Below the pieces are notes generated by a model that was not told where the DNA came from, did no database searches, and worked only from the letters and a program-made list of their open reading frames with translations. A stretch of 64,000 nt of DNA from Nageia nagi. Lineage: Eukaryota; Pinophyta. Shown here piece after piece: positions 47,640 to 58,439 of this stretch. The translations under genes were made by a program, and so were the position numbers. Each line of letters begins with the position of its first letter. Within the stretch, counting starts at the first letter, position 1. The stretch lies in assembly GCA_050084985.1 (NCBI GenBank), contig JBITNC010000001.1, positions 195,300,001-195,364,000 of the forward strand. The letters are read 5' to 3'.

Positions 47640-48010
47640 CTTTATCCTTACTCTTAATGAAGTAATCCAAACACATTCTATTGAAATCATCAATGAAAGT
47701 GATAAAGTAAGAGGATTTACCAAATCTTTGAGTATGGACCAATTGGAAAGGGTGTTTTGATCTCCATATTTTTTCCTTTGGAAACTTGTTCCTTGCTTTC
47801 TTTCCATGTGCACATCCCTCACATATATTTTTACAATCTTCTAGTTGTAGTATCCATCTCACCAATGATGGAAGAGTTTATTTCTAGTCATGTGAACAAT
47901 AGTAAAAAGCCTTCCATTATGGTTTTTATTATAAATTTTACACATCTTATGCTCAAAAACTAATTTGTAGTTCTTTTCTAGCATTTTGCCAATGCTCAAT
48001 AGAATTTATT
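47581..48010 (-). pseudogene. Copia GAG-pre-integrase and integrase, first half (C1)
   Basis: Coding sequence of C1 proper starts at 47645; the last bases of an open stretch ending at 47581 belong to the LTR of G3. On minus: CEGCAHGKKARNKFPKEKIW, then KHPFQLVHTQRFGKSSYFIT and FIDDFNRMCLDYFIKSKDKV, i.e. the C-x-x-C finger half, the H-x-D-x-x-G-P block (here HTQRFG, the first catalytic Asp lost) and F-x-D-D-F-x-R. The domain breaks at the insertion and resumes at 30298. Confidence 0.9.
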
Positions 48011-48039
48011 TTAAATATAAATCATAATATATGTATTTT

Positions 48040-49217
48040 ACCTTCATAGTTTCCTTCTTGGTTGAAACTTGCATCTCTCCTTTGCCAATAATCTCCAAGC
48101 TCTTCTCATCTCCCAATCTCACACTTGACCTAGAGGAGTAATCAATTGAAGAGAGTAGGTTCTATTCACTAGTCATGTGGTTTGTGCAACCACTATTGAA
48201 GATTCAAGTCTCATATTTAAGCTTTTAGGGGCTTGCAATTGAAAGAAACAACTATTATTCACCATATCCATGCTCTTCTTCTCCATAATGAGCTAATTGA
48301 CCTTGATTATCTTGCTTCAATCTATACTCATGCTCAAAATGGATAAATTTATTGCAATCAAAATATTACAAATTTCTCTTATCTTTATCTCCTCCTCCTC
48401 TTTTGGAGTGTCTCCCCCTTGATTTATATGTTGGTTCATTTTTTGTATGTTATCCTATTCCTCTTCCTCTTCTTAAAGAGCCTCTTCTTCCTCCTCTTTC
48501 AGATCTATCTCTTCCTCTTAAGCCTCTACCTTCTCCTCTTCCTTGTACTTCATTCTCTTTGGTAGAGAATTCTTGCTCATCATTATTGCTTACTACTATG
48601 TTTTCTCTCTTAAAAGCTCTTTTTTTCATGAGATGTAAGAGAGCCAATTAAATGGTCAATCTCCATAGTTAAAAGGACATTTGTTTCTTCAATAATGAGT
48701 ATAGCAACATCATACCTCTTAGTTAAGGTTATGAAAACCTTCTTGATGATAACCTCTTTCTCTATATTTTCTCTAAGAGTGGCCATTTTATTCATAATGG
48801 ATTTCACTCTTACATAGTTATCTCCAACATTATCCTTCTCTTCTTACTTCAAATTTTCAAACTCTCTTCTCAATGTTTGGAGTTTCACCTCTTTCACCTT
48901 CAAGATCCCTTGGTAGCCTTCTTTCAATGTTAACCATTCTTCTTGTGCTAAGACAAAAGCTAAGATTTTGGGAAGAATTTTCTTATTGAGAGCTCTTTGG
49001 ATGAAGGGGTGCGCTATGGAGTTTGGCTTCTCTTTTTTCTTTACATCCTTCTTTGCATCTATACTCAAGGTAGTTTAATCAATAGGATCATTATAGCCAA
49101 CCACTATAATATCCAATAGCCTCTTTCCTTTAGAAGAATATTCATTCAGATACTCCAATACTCACATTCACTCTCATCATACTATGGAATGGGAATTACA
49201 TTTGAATTTGTTGCCAT
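48040..49217 (-). pseudogene. Copia Gag (C1), decayed
   Basis: The start is an ATG at 49217 (MATNSNVIPIP, then YDESECEYWSI), as usual for copia gag. Next: NKKILPKILAFVLAQEEWLT-type helices (49068-48844), KVFITLTKRYDVAILIIEET with DHLIGSLTSHE (48807-48610; the UBN2 block L-x-x-L-x-x-x-F-D … L-x-G-S-L-x-x-H-E), then an Arg/Gly-rich stretch (about 48550-48450) and a broken zinc knuckle (FDCNKFIHFEHE, first Cys replaced by Tyr) near 48350. An open + stretch at 48352-48651 is antisense to this. Several frameshifts. Confidence 0.87.
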
Positions 49218-49269
49218 GTCTTATCTTCTCTTCTAAGAAGATTTATTGAATCCAATTCAATTTGACAAA

Positions 49270-49281
49270 GCTATGATACCA
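49270..49281 (-). other. Primer binding site of copia C1
   Basis: On the minus strand TGGTATCATAGC differs at one base from TGGTATCAGAGC, the site complementary to initiator Met-tRNA used by most plant copia elements. It lies two bases from the LTR end. Confidence 0.88.
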
Positions 49282-49283
49282 AA

Positions 49284-49774
49284 TAAAGTTGATTAGAATA
49301 AACAAATAAGTGAATTACACAACCAAGTAAATGGAAAAAATATTTTACAATTCAAATGGGTAATAATGCATTCATCAATGGATAAAAAACAAATTATAAT
49401 TTCATATAACACCAATGAATATGTATTAAAACTTAAGAACACACTCCAATGGTCATTATAACTTAGAAAAAGGAATAAATATAATTCATAGGCCATGGGT
49501 GAACTTGGCTATTCATTTCATTTTCCTTTACAAAGCCAAAAATAAGGCAAAAAATGAAGAGAAAATAACTTTTAAAAAATGCAGCACTTATTATGAATTG
49601 GTAGGTCAATTAACTAATTGATAGGTTAGTTCTAATGGTCTAATTGGTTGGTTGGTTTCATAGTATGTCTATAAGATACTAATTATCAGTCTATACATGT
49701 AAACATAAAATAGCAAGCTTGATCTTTGTGAGTTTTGTGAATATTAAGTTGATTTTATGCCTTCAAACTCTTCA
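49284..49774 (-). repeat. 5' LTR of copia C1 (right)
   Basis: 491 bp, same length as its partner at 27247-27737, and colinear throughout. It starts TAAAGTTGATTAG and ends CAAACTCTTCA on +. The five bases that follow, CCCTC, repeat those before the left LTR. Confidence 0.92.
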
Positions 49775-49929
49775 CCCTCTTTCATTAAAAATTATATTAA
49801 AATATATTTAAAATTTGCACTCTCTCATCAGCAATCTTGCAAACTTTTGTAGAAATATTCTTCAAAAAATACTATCAAATGCATACCCAATCTCAATAAA
49901 TTCCATTTCCATTGTTATGACCTTGAAGT

Positions 49930-50223
49930 TATAGGTCCAAAGCTAAGGTTTAATTCATTGAACCTAATTCTAAGCCAAAAGGGATGGGTAGAAATTTTAA
50001 GGACCAAGATCCTAGGGGTACTGAGATCTTGGAGGGTGGGATCCAGATTCCCCCATGATATCCTAGGAGTTCTCTATAAGATCCTAATAGTTGGAATCTT
50101 GGTCCTCCCAAGATCTTGGTGTTAAAATCCTTATCCACCTAGGATCCCAATAATGCTTGTGGATCCCAAACCAAACTAGGATCTTGACCTCATGTTAAAA
50201 ATAACTAAGTCCCTAGACTTCCC
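49930..50223. repeat. Cluster of GATC-centred short motifs (subterminal-repeat-like)
   Basis: Within about 250 bp, variants of aGATCCTAgg, aaGATCTTGGt and GGATCCcaa occur around ten times in both orientations (for example near 50010, 50032, 50040, 50060, 50080, 50097, 50112, 50140, 50160, 50180). They directly precede the inverted end at 50224-50255. Clusters of short inverted motifs next to a terminus are typical of transposase-binding subterminal regions. The left end does not show the same cluster. Confidence 0.55.
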
Positions 50224-50255
50224 CCAAAGTGGGACTCAACTTCTTACACTTACCC
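50224..50255 (-). repeat. Right terminal-inverted-repeat-like end (~32 bp)
   Basis: Reverse complement GGGTAAGTGTAAGAAGTTGA followed by GTCCCACTTTGG; partner of 26669-26701. TTTA follows immediately and also precedes the left copy. See the left end for interpretation. Confidence 0.5.
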
Positions 50256-50574
50256 TTTAAGTTAAAATTACTTTTTGGATATTTATTATCTTTTATAGAT
50301 ATATGTTACTTATTCATGAGTGATAGGGTGTCTATCCTCATGGTATAAGATTAGGTAACCTACAAAACTACTAATAGATAAATGGATCATATGTAAATAT
50401 GATTCATTCACTTTCATACATATTACAAATATGGGTTGAAATTCAAGCACATGATTGAAGCTCATGGATTAAGAAGGCATATTGTATTTTCTATTTTACT
50501 AATAGTAATTTATATTTTAGAAAATTAAAATATTAACACCTAATTTATTTTTGAATGTTATTCTTCTAATACCT

Positions 50575-52475
50575 TATTATTATAGAAATTGCAACTTTTA
50601 TTAAGCACAAAGATCATTTTCAGATTTCCTTATGCTTTAACAAGTTTGAACTATTTTAGAGGCATCCATAATAGTAATATTATTGATGAAAGAGAGCTTT
50701 CTTAGAGCTTGGAAATATTATATGAAAAAATCATCTTCTTAGTTCCCTGCTATACTCTCCTCCTACATATTTTTATAGAGTGTGATGGAATTCAAAACAA
50801 AAGAACATTCTTAAAACTTGGTGGAATTGAAAGTTTACAATATTTTTGAATCCTAAAAATCTTCATATTTCATGCATATTCTCATAATGTGGCCATACTA
50901 TTACCAAGGCATCTACAAGGAAAGTGGTTTGATCAACCAATACACCTTGTGCTTTCCCAAAATTTAGCAAATTTAGACATGACTCACTCTTTTGGAGCTC
51001 AATTGTGTGTGCATATATCCATTGCATATAATGATCATTTCTCAATCGATATAAATCATGGTAGTATTAGTTATACTACCCAATTTTGGTAAGATTATAT
51101 AATCATTTCTTTCAACACTTGTCTACATCTTGTGCAAGCAAGATTTCTTGACTACATTAGGGTATTAAAGATAAAAATATAGTTATCATTTTGCAAAATT
51201 ACAAGTTATAGTTATGCAGATTCAAGTTGTAACTTAGATATGGTAGGATTTCATAATTATATTAAATCATAGTTATTTAATTATAGGTTGTAATTTATAG
51301 ATTCTCTTTATTTTCTTATTATTGTCAATAGATAGTTTTCAATATGAAGCTATATATATAGCTCAAATCAATGTAAAATAGGAGGTTGAAACTTGTAGCA
51401 TTTGCACCTAACTAATGAAATATATATTATTCCATCCCAAATTGAGTATGGTGACACCTATAAATTTATTTCTTCATTTAGTCTTTGGATGGATTATATG
51501 GTTGCATTATTTATATATTTCTTGTTCTCCATGGTATGATGAATGAAATATTTGTGACTATATCCTCTTCTTTCTTGTAACCAAATGATAGATATTATAT
51601 TATAGGGATTGTTATAAGAAATGGGTCCTTCCTCTAGGTTCTGATAGAATTGCTAGAAGCCTGAATAGGCCTTGATCTATACCATTTCCCTTTATTTCTT
51701 ACACTCTTAACCTTTGTAGCTCTTTCAACATTTTTATCTCTTTTCGTTTTATTTTCCATATTTCATAATGGATAAGGCATCATATTGATAAACTTAGAAT
51801 AAGAAATTTGGAATCAAACTATCTCTTCTATTTGTGAGGAATCTTTTAAATGGTATACATCTATATCTATGAAAAGTACACCTCATGGTTTTGAATTCTA
51901 AGAGCTATAACAAATGGAGTAGGCAGTGTTTTACTTTTGAAGGGTGGTTCCCATTGCATGTAGAGGTCTACCATGGTATCTTTTCTATGAGAGATAGATC
52001 CCATATAGATTATATGATTTTATGTGGAAACAATATGATTTAATTGGTTAAATATCTAAAATAGGGTTGGCTTGTATAAAATTGGACAACTAGAAACTCA
52101 AGATCATATTCACTTCTTTGCTTATAGGATGCATCTAAAGAAGATTATGAGATATTGATCTTCAAGGTTTTGAATTTTCTAAATAAGAGAAATTTATGAA
52201 TGGAAAAATTATATAGAAGATGTCTATCTTTGATGTTCCTAAAATTCTAAATATTGAAGTAGGTCATGATTTTCTCTATGAATCATGGTCCATACAATTG
52301 ACTAGAAATAGATCTCCAGGAATCATCCTAGATAAATAAAATTGAATGTTGAATCAGCTAAAAATTGATTCATCTAAGTATGATTGGTTCATTATGATGA
52401 TTAATATGACAACCTCATAACTCTATCCCAAGAGGAAGAGACAAATTACATTTTTTGGATCAACAATCAATTTTT
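50575..52475 (+). repeat. Unclassified ~1.9-kb dispersed repeat, copy A (uninterrupted)
   Basis: Colinear with copy B, which is split into 54545-54851 and 61779-63315. Shared phrases include 'taacaagtttgaacta', 'actctcctcctac', 'gatcaaccaatacac' and 'aaattgagtatggt'. It holds a TATA-like 'ctatatatatagc' near 51345. No reading frame or terminal repeat was recognised, so it may be a solo LTR, a non-autonomous element or a duplicated segment. Its strand is arbitrary. It carries the unfilled version of the insertion site of G2 near 50885. Confidence 0.75.
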
Positions 52476-52479
52476 AGCA

Positions 52480-54540
52480 TGCTTGGTGGGATGATTTCAC
52501 ATACTCTTCATAAAAGATTATCTTTTAGCAAGAATATTAGAAATACATTCATGTACCTTCAAGATAGATCTAGTGATATCAATGCACATACTAGCTAAAT
52601 TAATTTGATATATTTCAAGGAAATATAATGGTGATGTGATCAGTTCAAAATTCAAGATTTGAAGAATAAAATAAAATATTTTAAAATGTTAGAAATTGAG
52701 ATAAAAACTTAGTAAAGATGACTTAGATATCATTTTAAGAGAATAGAATTCCTAAAAGAAAGGTTATCATGGACTTATAATGTTTGGGGGTAAATCAAAA
52801 TCAAGGTTTCTTAATAAATATTTTGGAACTAACAAATATTAGGGAATGTTTAATACTTTCTTAAAATAATGATTGTATCTTTTGATACAAAATACCAAAG
52901 CAATGAAGATACTATAAGAAGGTTTCTATGTTCAAAAGGGTGATCTATTAAATATACTACTAGATATGGAATGCATATTAAGATATCAAATCTGAAGTAA
53001 ATCTAGTATGTTTTAAGCATATCTTATTCTAGACATACATGTTTGAATCTAACCAATAGAGTCACATAAAATGGATGTTCCTACAAAAGGATACCCACCT
53101 AATCCTTGACTAATTATTGAAGGAGTACATTCTAATTTTCTAAGGTAATATTATAATATTTACTCATTACAATAGAAAGAGACTTTATAAAGATATCCTA
53201 AGAAACATGAATGATTTTCATACATCATAAAGGTGTTGGTATACACAAATAGCTATATTTTTCAAAATATAGGTAGACTTATTTTGGTAATACTAGGGGG
53301 CATGCCTAAAATGTTCATATCTTATGGATAAGCCTTTGATACCTTACCATTACTTGTTAAGTCCTATAATCCTAAAAAGTTATTTACCATTCATTCACAC
53401 CAAAAGTTCCAATAGCTCATACTAATATACTTAGCTGATTACTATCATGTCTATTAACTATAATATTCTCTATCAGAGGAGTTGATTAAGGATTTTAGTT
53501 AATAGACTAATGTATTTTAATGATAGAATTTTTTTTCATTAGATAAGTTTCTTGGAAACTCAATTTAAAGATAGATCAAAATATTTTTTCATATAGGTTA
53601 TTGATTTGAATTTAGATTCAAAATGAACTAAACACATAAAAATGATATTGCTTGAAAATAATAAGATGGTGAGTCAGAAAAGTATAGATAGAAATAGGTT
53701 TGAATAAGTCAAGAATAATTCAAAATTATTTGAACTATTTTTGTTGATATCCATTTCTAAGAAAAATCTTAGAAACATATATGAGAGTTTCCCAATAAAT
53801 AGCCAATGCATGAGTCTTATGATACCATATAAGGATGAAGAGTAGAAGGCATTTTAAGGAAGTAAGATATTGTGTGAAGCATGTGATATAGATTTTTAGT
53901 GAAGTAGCAATTCATATAGGTTTTATTTTCTACCTCACCCCATTTTTTATGATCTTTCATTGTAAGAAATCTGATTTTTTCCCTAACTCCATCAATATAT
54001 ACTAAGTCTTTCTCCCACTTCTCTTACCCTATTTTGACTAGCTTCTTATTTTCCACATTCCCTTTTCTCCCACTTCCTCACCTCCTCCATTTTCTTCTAT
54101 GTTCTCTTAGTTTTTCCCCTTATCTCCTTCATATTACCAAATACCTTACCCCATCCTATGATCTCCTCCCTCTTTCCCATATCTTCCCTAATTTTACATG
54201 CCTCATCCAAAATGTATCCTACAAGCATCATGTAACATCTCAAAATGGCTATTTGGAGGAATATTCATAAGTGGAGATGAATCCAACAACATCAAAAAAA
54301 CATGGTAAAGTAATGATTTAATTAATTTTTATTTAAATATTTATCAAAAATATTTTTCCCATTGCAAATGTTTAAGGTTCTAATTGATTGGTATATAAAG
54401 ATTATTCTGCTCAAATTAAATATTATTTAGAGACTTTTCCATCCCATCCCACCCTTTCTAAATGCATGTTGCCTACTAAATTTGTATCATATATTTTGTT
54501 GACTATTTTGACTCTTTAGAATGGGAAACAAAGGGAGAAG
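52480..54540. other. AT-rich DNA without recognisable genes; pyrimidine tract
   Basis: No coding family was recognised. 53970-54210 is strongly pyrimidine-rich on + (many cctcc/ttccc runs), which alone explains a 78-codon open stretch at 54034. Nothing else stands out. Confidence 0.5.
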
Positions 54541-54544
54541 AATA

Positions 54545-54851
54545 TTATATAAATTGCAAATTGCATTAATTAGGGAGATCATTTTTTGAATGCCTTATTC
54601 TTTAACAAGTTTGAACTATTTTTAGAGGCATCTAGAATAGTAGCAGTGTTGGTGAAATAGAACTTTCCTAGAGCATGAAAGTGTTGTATGAGTAAATCAT
54701 TTTCTTGGAGCCTAGTGGTACTCTCCTCCTATGCATTTTATTAGAGTGTAATGAATTTCAAAATAGAATAATATTCCTAAAACCTAATGAACTTGTAAGT
54801 TTACAATGTTCCCAGAGCTTGGTGGTCTTCATCTTTTGTGCATCTTCTTAG
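54545..54851 (+). repeat. Unclassified repeat, copy B, left part
   Basis: Matches 50575-50885 and stops at 'tgcatcttcttag', where G2 begins. The last five bases CTTAG are the left target duplication (54847-54851). The continuation is at 61779. Confidence 0.8.
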
Positions 54852-55547
54852 TGTAGACCCAAAATAATATGATTAATTATTTATGGTGGTTCATTAACAC
54901 ACTATTGATATACTTTTTTTTATTAACATATATCTGAAATATGAAAATGATGTTTAACTAGCATACATGTTCATTTTATCCCAATCACATATTCAATTAA
55001 TTAATGACATCATATATAAAAAAATATGCATTCATACATTAACATGTTGTTAGTAGCCTAAATGAGGCATGCCACTGATGGCATGGAATAAATAAATATG
55101 GAAGTGAGACAAGAAATGTAGGATGCTTGAATGATCAAATAATAATATAACAAATATTCAATAAGAAATGATGTTCACTTAATTATATATTTGATATTCA
55201 TAAGGATATCCCTTAGTGTATAATTGTCATTCTTCGTCATTTGTCTTTGGTCTTGTTATTGCTTCTATAATGTCCTGTAGCCCTAGTATGATCTTATATC
55301 TAATATTTAATTGATAAAGTCTCATATTGGATCCTTTGGATACCTATGGATACCCCTCTTTAGTTATTCTTGATGTTTGTATATAGCAACACCTCTACTA
55401 CAAGATTTGACCCTTAGGTCATGATATAATGGCCCATTACATGAAATACATTACTTTGGGTATTTTTAACCCCTTTTTACATAATACATCATTAAGCCTA
55501 TAAAATGAATTATTTAATAAATAATAATTTATTTTTAGGTGTATAAA
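54852..55547 (-). repeat. 3' LTR of G2 (left)
   Basis: 696 bp from TGTAGACCC to GGTGTATAAA on +; the inner end is mutated relative to the right LTR (GGCATCTACA). Colinear with 61080-61778 throughout. Confidence 0.9.
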
Positions 55548-55562
55548 TTTTCCCCTCTTTGG
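55548..55562 (-). other. Polypurine tract of G2
   Basis: On the minus strand CCAAAGAGGGGAAAA abuts the LTR. Same tract and same flanking 'cttcaatcacac' as in G1 (4801-4829). Confidence 0.87.
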
Positions 55563-56109
55563 AGGTGTGATTGAAGCAATGAAATTATATGTTGAAAGAA
55601 AAAGTGTATAAGAAAAGGTTTTTAGAAATTTGAACTCTTTGCTACACTACCCCTTGTTGTTATTGGTGATGATGATGATGATCATGAGGGTCCCTTGCTA
55701 CCCCCTTTTGACTTAGATTCCCCAAAAAAGATCCTTGAATGCTATAACCAAGGAAAAATGTAATGAAGAGTTTCTCTCTATGAATGATGCTATAAAGATG
55801 ATGGAAATGACTATGTTATCAGGTAGTTGTATATTTCTATATCCAATGTTGAAGATGGAAGATACGTGTTTTCCCCTTATACTACTTCAATCATTAATGT
55901 GGTCATTCCTTTGATTCTAATGCTCAAGAACCTTTTATACTTATGCCCATACCTTGAAATAGAGAATATATGATTTGACTAGGATGGAATGGTGATGAAA
56001 TGGAAATTGCCAGTAGTGTAGGGAACAATGTACACACTACTAATGGCATGAAATTCTTTTTATTTTCTTCTAATCTTTAGGATGTATAAACCTATAATGA
56101 ATTATTAGT

Positions 56110-57060
56110 CATAAAAATGGGTTGGATTTATAGTGAGTTGCATCATCCATTGATGATGAGTCAATATCAGCAATTTACTTATAGATGCATCATTAGCTTA
56201 TCTTTTAAGTAAGTGAACTCTCACTAGCTATATTGATGGCCATCAATGATCATACATTTTATGTCTATGATCCAAAGACATTATGCTTTGGATGGGTTCA
56301 AAGAAAAAAACCATGTGGATACACAAAAAGTATCATTTTCCATTAGATATGATCCAATATCAACATCTTTATTATGGTTGTATCATTAGTTTACTTTTAA
56401 GTGATGAATTCTCACTATCTATGTCATTGGCCATTAGTGATCATACATTTTATGTCTATGATCTAAAGAAAATTATACTTTGGATAGGTTCAAAGCAAAA
56501 ATCATGTGCATACATAGTATGTTGCATCATCCATTGGAGATGATCCAATGTCAACATCTTGCTTATGATTGTATTGTTGGTTTACTTTTTAAGTGAGTGA
56601 ACTCTCACTAGTTGTATCATTGGCCATTGATGATCATATGTTTTGTGTCTATGATCTAAAGATATTATACTTTGGATTGGTTCAAATAAAAAATAATGTG
56701 GATACAAAACAAGTTACATCATCCATTGAAGATGATCCAATGTCAACATATTACTTATGGTTGTATCATCAGTTTACTTTTAAGTGAGTGAACTCTCACT
56801 AGTTGTGTCATTGGTCATCGATGATCATACCTTTTATGTCTATGATCTAAAGATATTATGACTGTATGGGTTCAAAGAAAAAACCATATGGATATACAAC
56901 AAGTTGCATCATCCATTGGGGATGATCCAATTTCAACATCTTGCTTATGGATATATTGCCAATTTACTCTTAAGTAAGTGAACTCTCACTAGTTGTATTG
57001 TTGGCCATCGGTAATCATATGTTTTATGTCTATGAACTAAATACATTATGTTATGTATCA
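56110..57060 (-). repeat. Tandem array, about 5 units of ~191 bp, in G2
   Basis: The phrase '(t)atgtctatga(t/a)c' recurs at about 56261, 56452, 56645, 56836 and 57026, giving spacings of 191, 193, 191 and 190. Each unit reads, on +, 'gatccaat…tcaacat', 'agtgagtgaactctcactag', 'ggccat…gatcat', the marker phrase and 'ttgcatcatccattg'. It is the reverse complement of the array at 3530-4310. Short open + stretches at 56283-56787 come from the repeat. Confidence 0.88.
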
Positions 57061-58400
57061 AGGATGAAATAAATATAATAATGTAATGGTTTTTGAGTGA
57101 CTCATACTTGTGATGTCTTGCAAGAGGTTAAAGATTTTTTCTCATGGAAGACCATGGCTATGATTGTTATCTTTTCAAGAAACTATGCTCCAAATCACTT
57201 GATATGAACATTAATAAGGAATGAAATAAAAAATATACCTAATTTCTAGTTATTGAGTGGTTTTGAGGCATGAATTGCACAAATTTTCAAAGAAAACCCA
57301 TGTCATTAGTGGCATGAAAGGTATCAAATTTGGTGATCCTATCTTCAACAAAAGTAATCATATCTTGCAAAGATTTAATTTATATGAAGATATTAGAAAA
57401 TAACATTGAAATGAAATAATGTTTTCTCTTGCCTCAATTTGGGAGATTTGTAGAAATATTAGGCTGTTATAAGCATGAAATTGCTTATTTTGTGTGTAAG
57501 ATTTTGGACATCCTTTATGAACCATAAAGTTTTATTCTTTCAATGTCTATATGTACTTAAATAAGTGTGAATATTATCAAAATAATTTTTGGAACATGTC
57601 CCAAGTAGCTATAGTTAGACATATATGGAATCTCTTATTTTAGAATTCATAATATTCTTGTGATAACTATATAGAACTATTGGATAGATGTAATGTAAGA
57701 AATTATTTCAAATTTTATTTAATTTTCCTTTTTCCATGTCATTGACAGTGTATAAAAGGATGAACCAACTTCCAAACTAAATAGTGCCTTCAATTTGTGA
57801 TAAAATATGAATTTTACCCACATCTGCACTCATGAACAAGCATGGATTTAAAAGATAAAATTATAATGTGTAATTACAATAATACTAAAACAACTTGAGT
57901 TGAAGAAGTGCATTTTGAGATTTTGTTATTTCATGCCATTGGTGATGTAGCTCTAATACAAATTTAATCAAAAGTTACAATTTTTTTTGTTTGCATTCTT
58001 AGATGGCAATCAATATTTGAATGAATTTTATGAATTATTTTAAGATATTTTCATTTTATTACTTGCATAATTCATGAAAATGTACATCATTGGCAATGTA
58101 AAAATTGCATTTTTATGCTTTCAAAAAGAGATGTTAGAAACTTGAAATTTTTCTAAGCAATTTGGTCATACAAAATAATGATTTTGCTTACCCTAGGAGG
58201 GAAAAAGTGTGATGCCCTAGTTTCTAGGTCAAAATTCAACTTATAGTCATTTTGACTTTTCATCAACTAGAATTTGAGCATTTTGATTCTCTAGCCCCCC
58301 AAGTGATGAAGTGTTGTTGAATTCTTAATTTCTTATTACTTTCTTATGTGGATTGATTTTTTACTATTTTTTTACTATTTGAAGCTATCTTGTGATTGAT
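57061..58400. other. Internal G2 sequence of unknown nature
   Basis: No reading frame was recognised on either strand. It is AT-rich and lies between the tandem array and the PMD gene. In G1 the integrase gene lies at the corresponding side of the array, so pol has been lost or replaced here. Confidence 0.5.
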
Positions 58401-58439
58401 TTTGATTCTTCTACCATGGTGAATGATGATTGGAGGATA

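Larger units (their letters stand above)
27247..49774 (-). mobile_element. Complete nested Ty1/copia retrotransposon (C1), split by G3
   Basis: Two 491-bp LTRs bound the element, with an exact 5-bp duplication CCCTC outside them (27242-27246 and 49775-49779). Read on minus from the right, the order is LTR, primer site for initiator Met-tRNA, gag, integrase (first half), the inserted 17.3-kb gypsy element, integrase (second half), RT, RNase H, polypurine tract, LTR. This gag-INT-RT-RNH order defines Ty1/copia. Taking out the insertion with one duplication copy leaves about 5.19 kb, a normal copia length. LTRs differ at perhaps 15% of positions by eye, and all frames are broken, so the copy is old and dead. 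Confidence 0.93.

Noticed and set aside
48352-48651. 99-codon + open stretch, Leu/Pro-rich
   Set aside because: It is the complement of the Arg/Gly-rich segment and zinc-knuckle region of copia Gag.
54034-54270. 78-codon + open stretch, Ser/Leu/Pro-rich
   Set aside because: It coincides with a CT-rich tract in which stop codons are rare by composition.
56283-56787. Two + open stretches of 86 and 64 codons that resemble each other
   Set aside because: The resemblance comes from the 191-bp tandem repeat; 191 is not a multiple of three, so no repeat protein would result.
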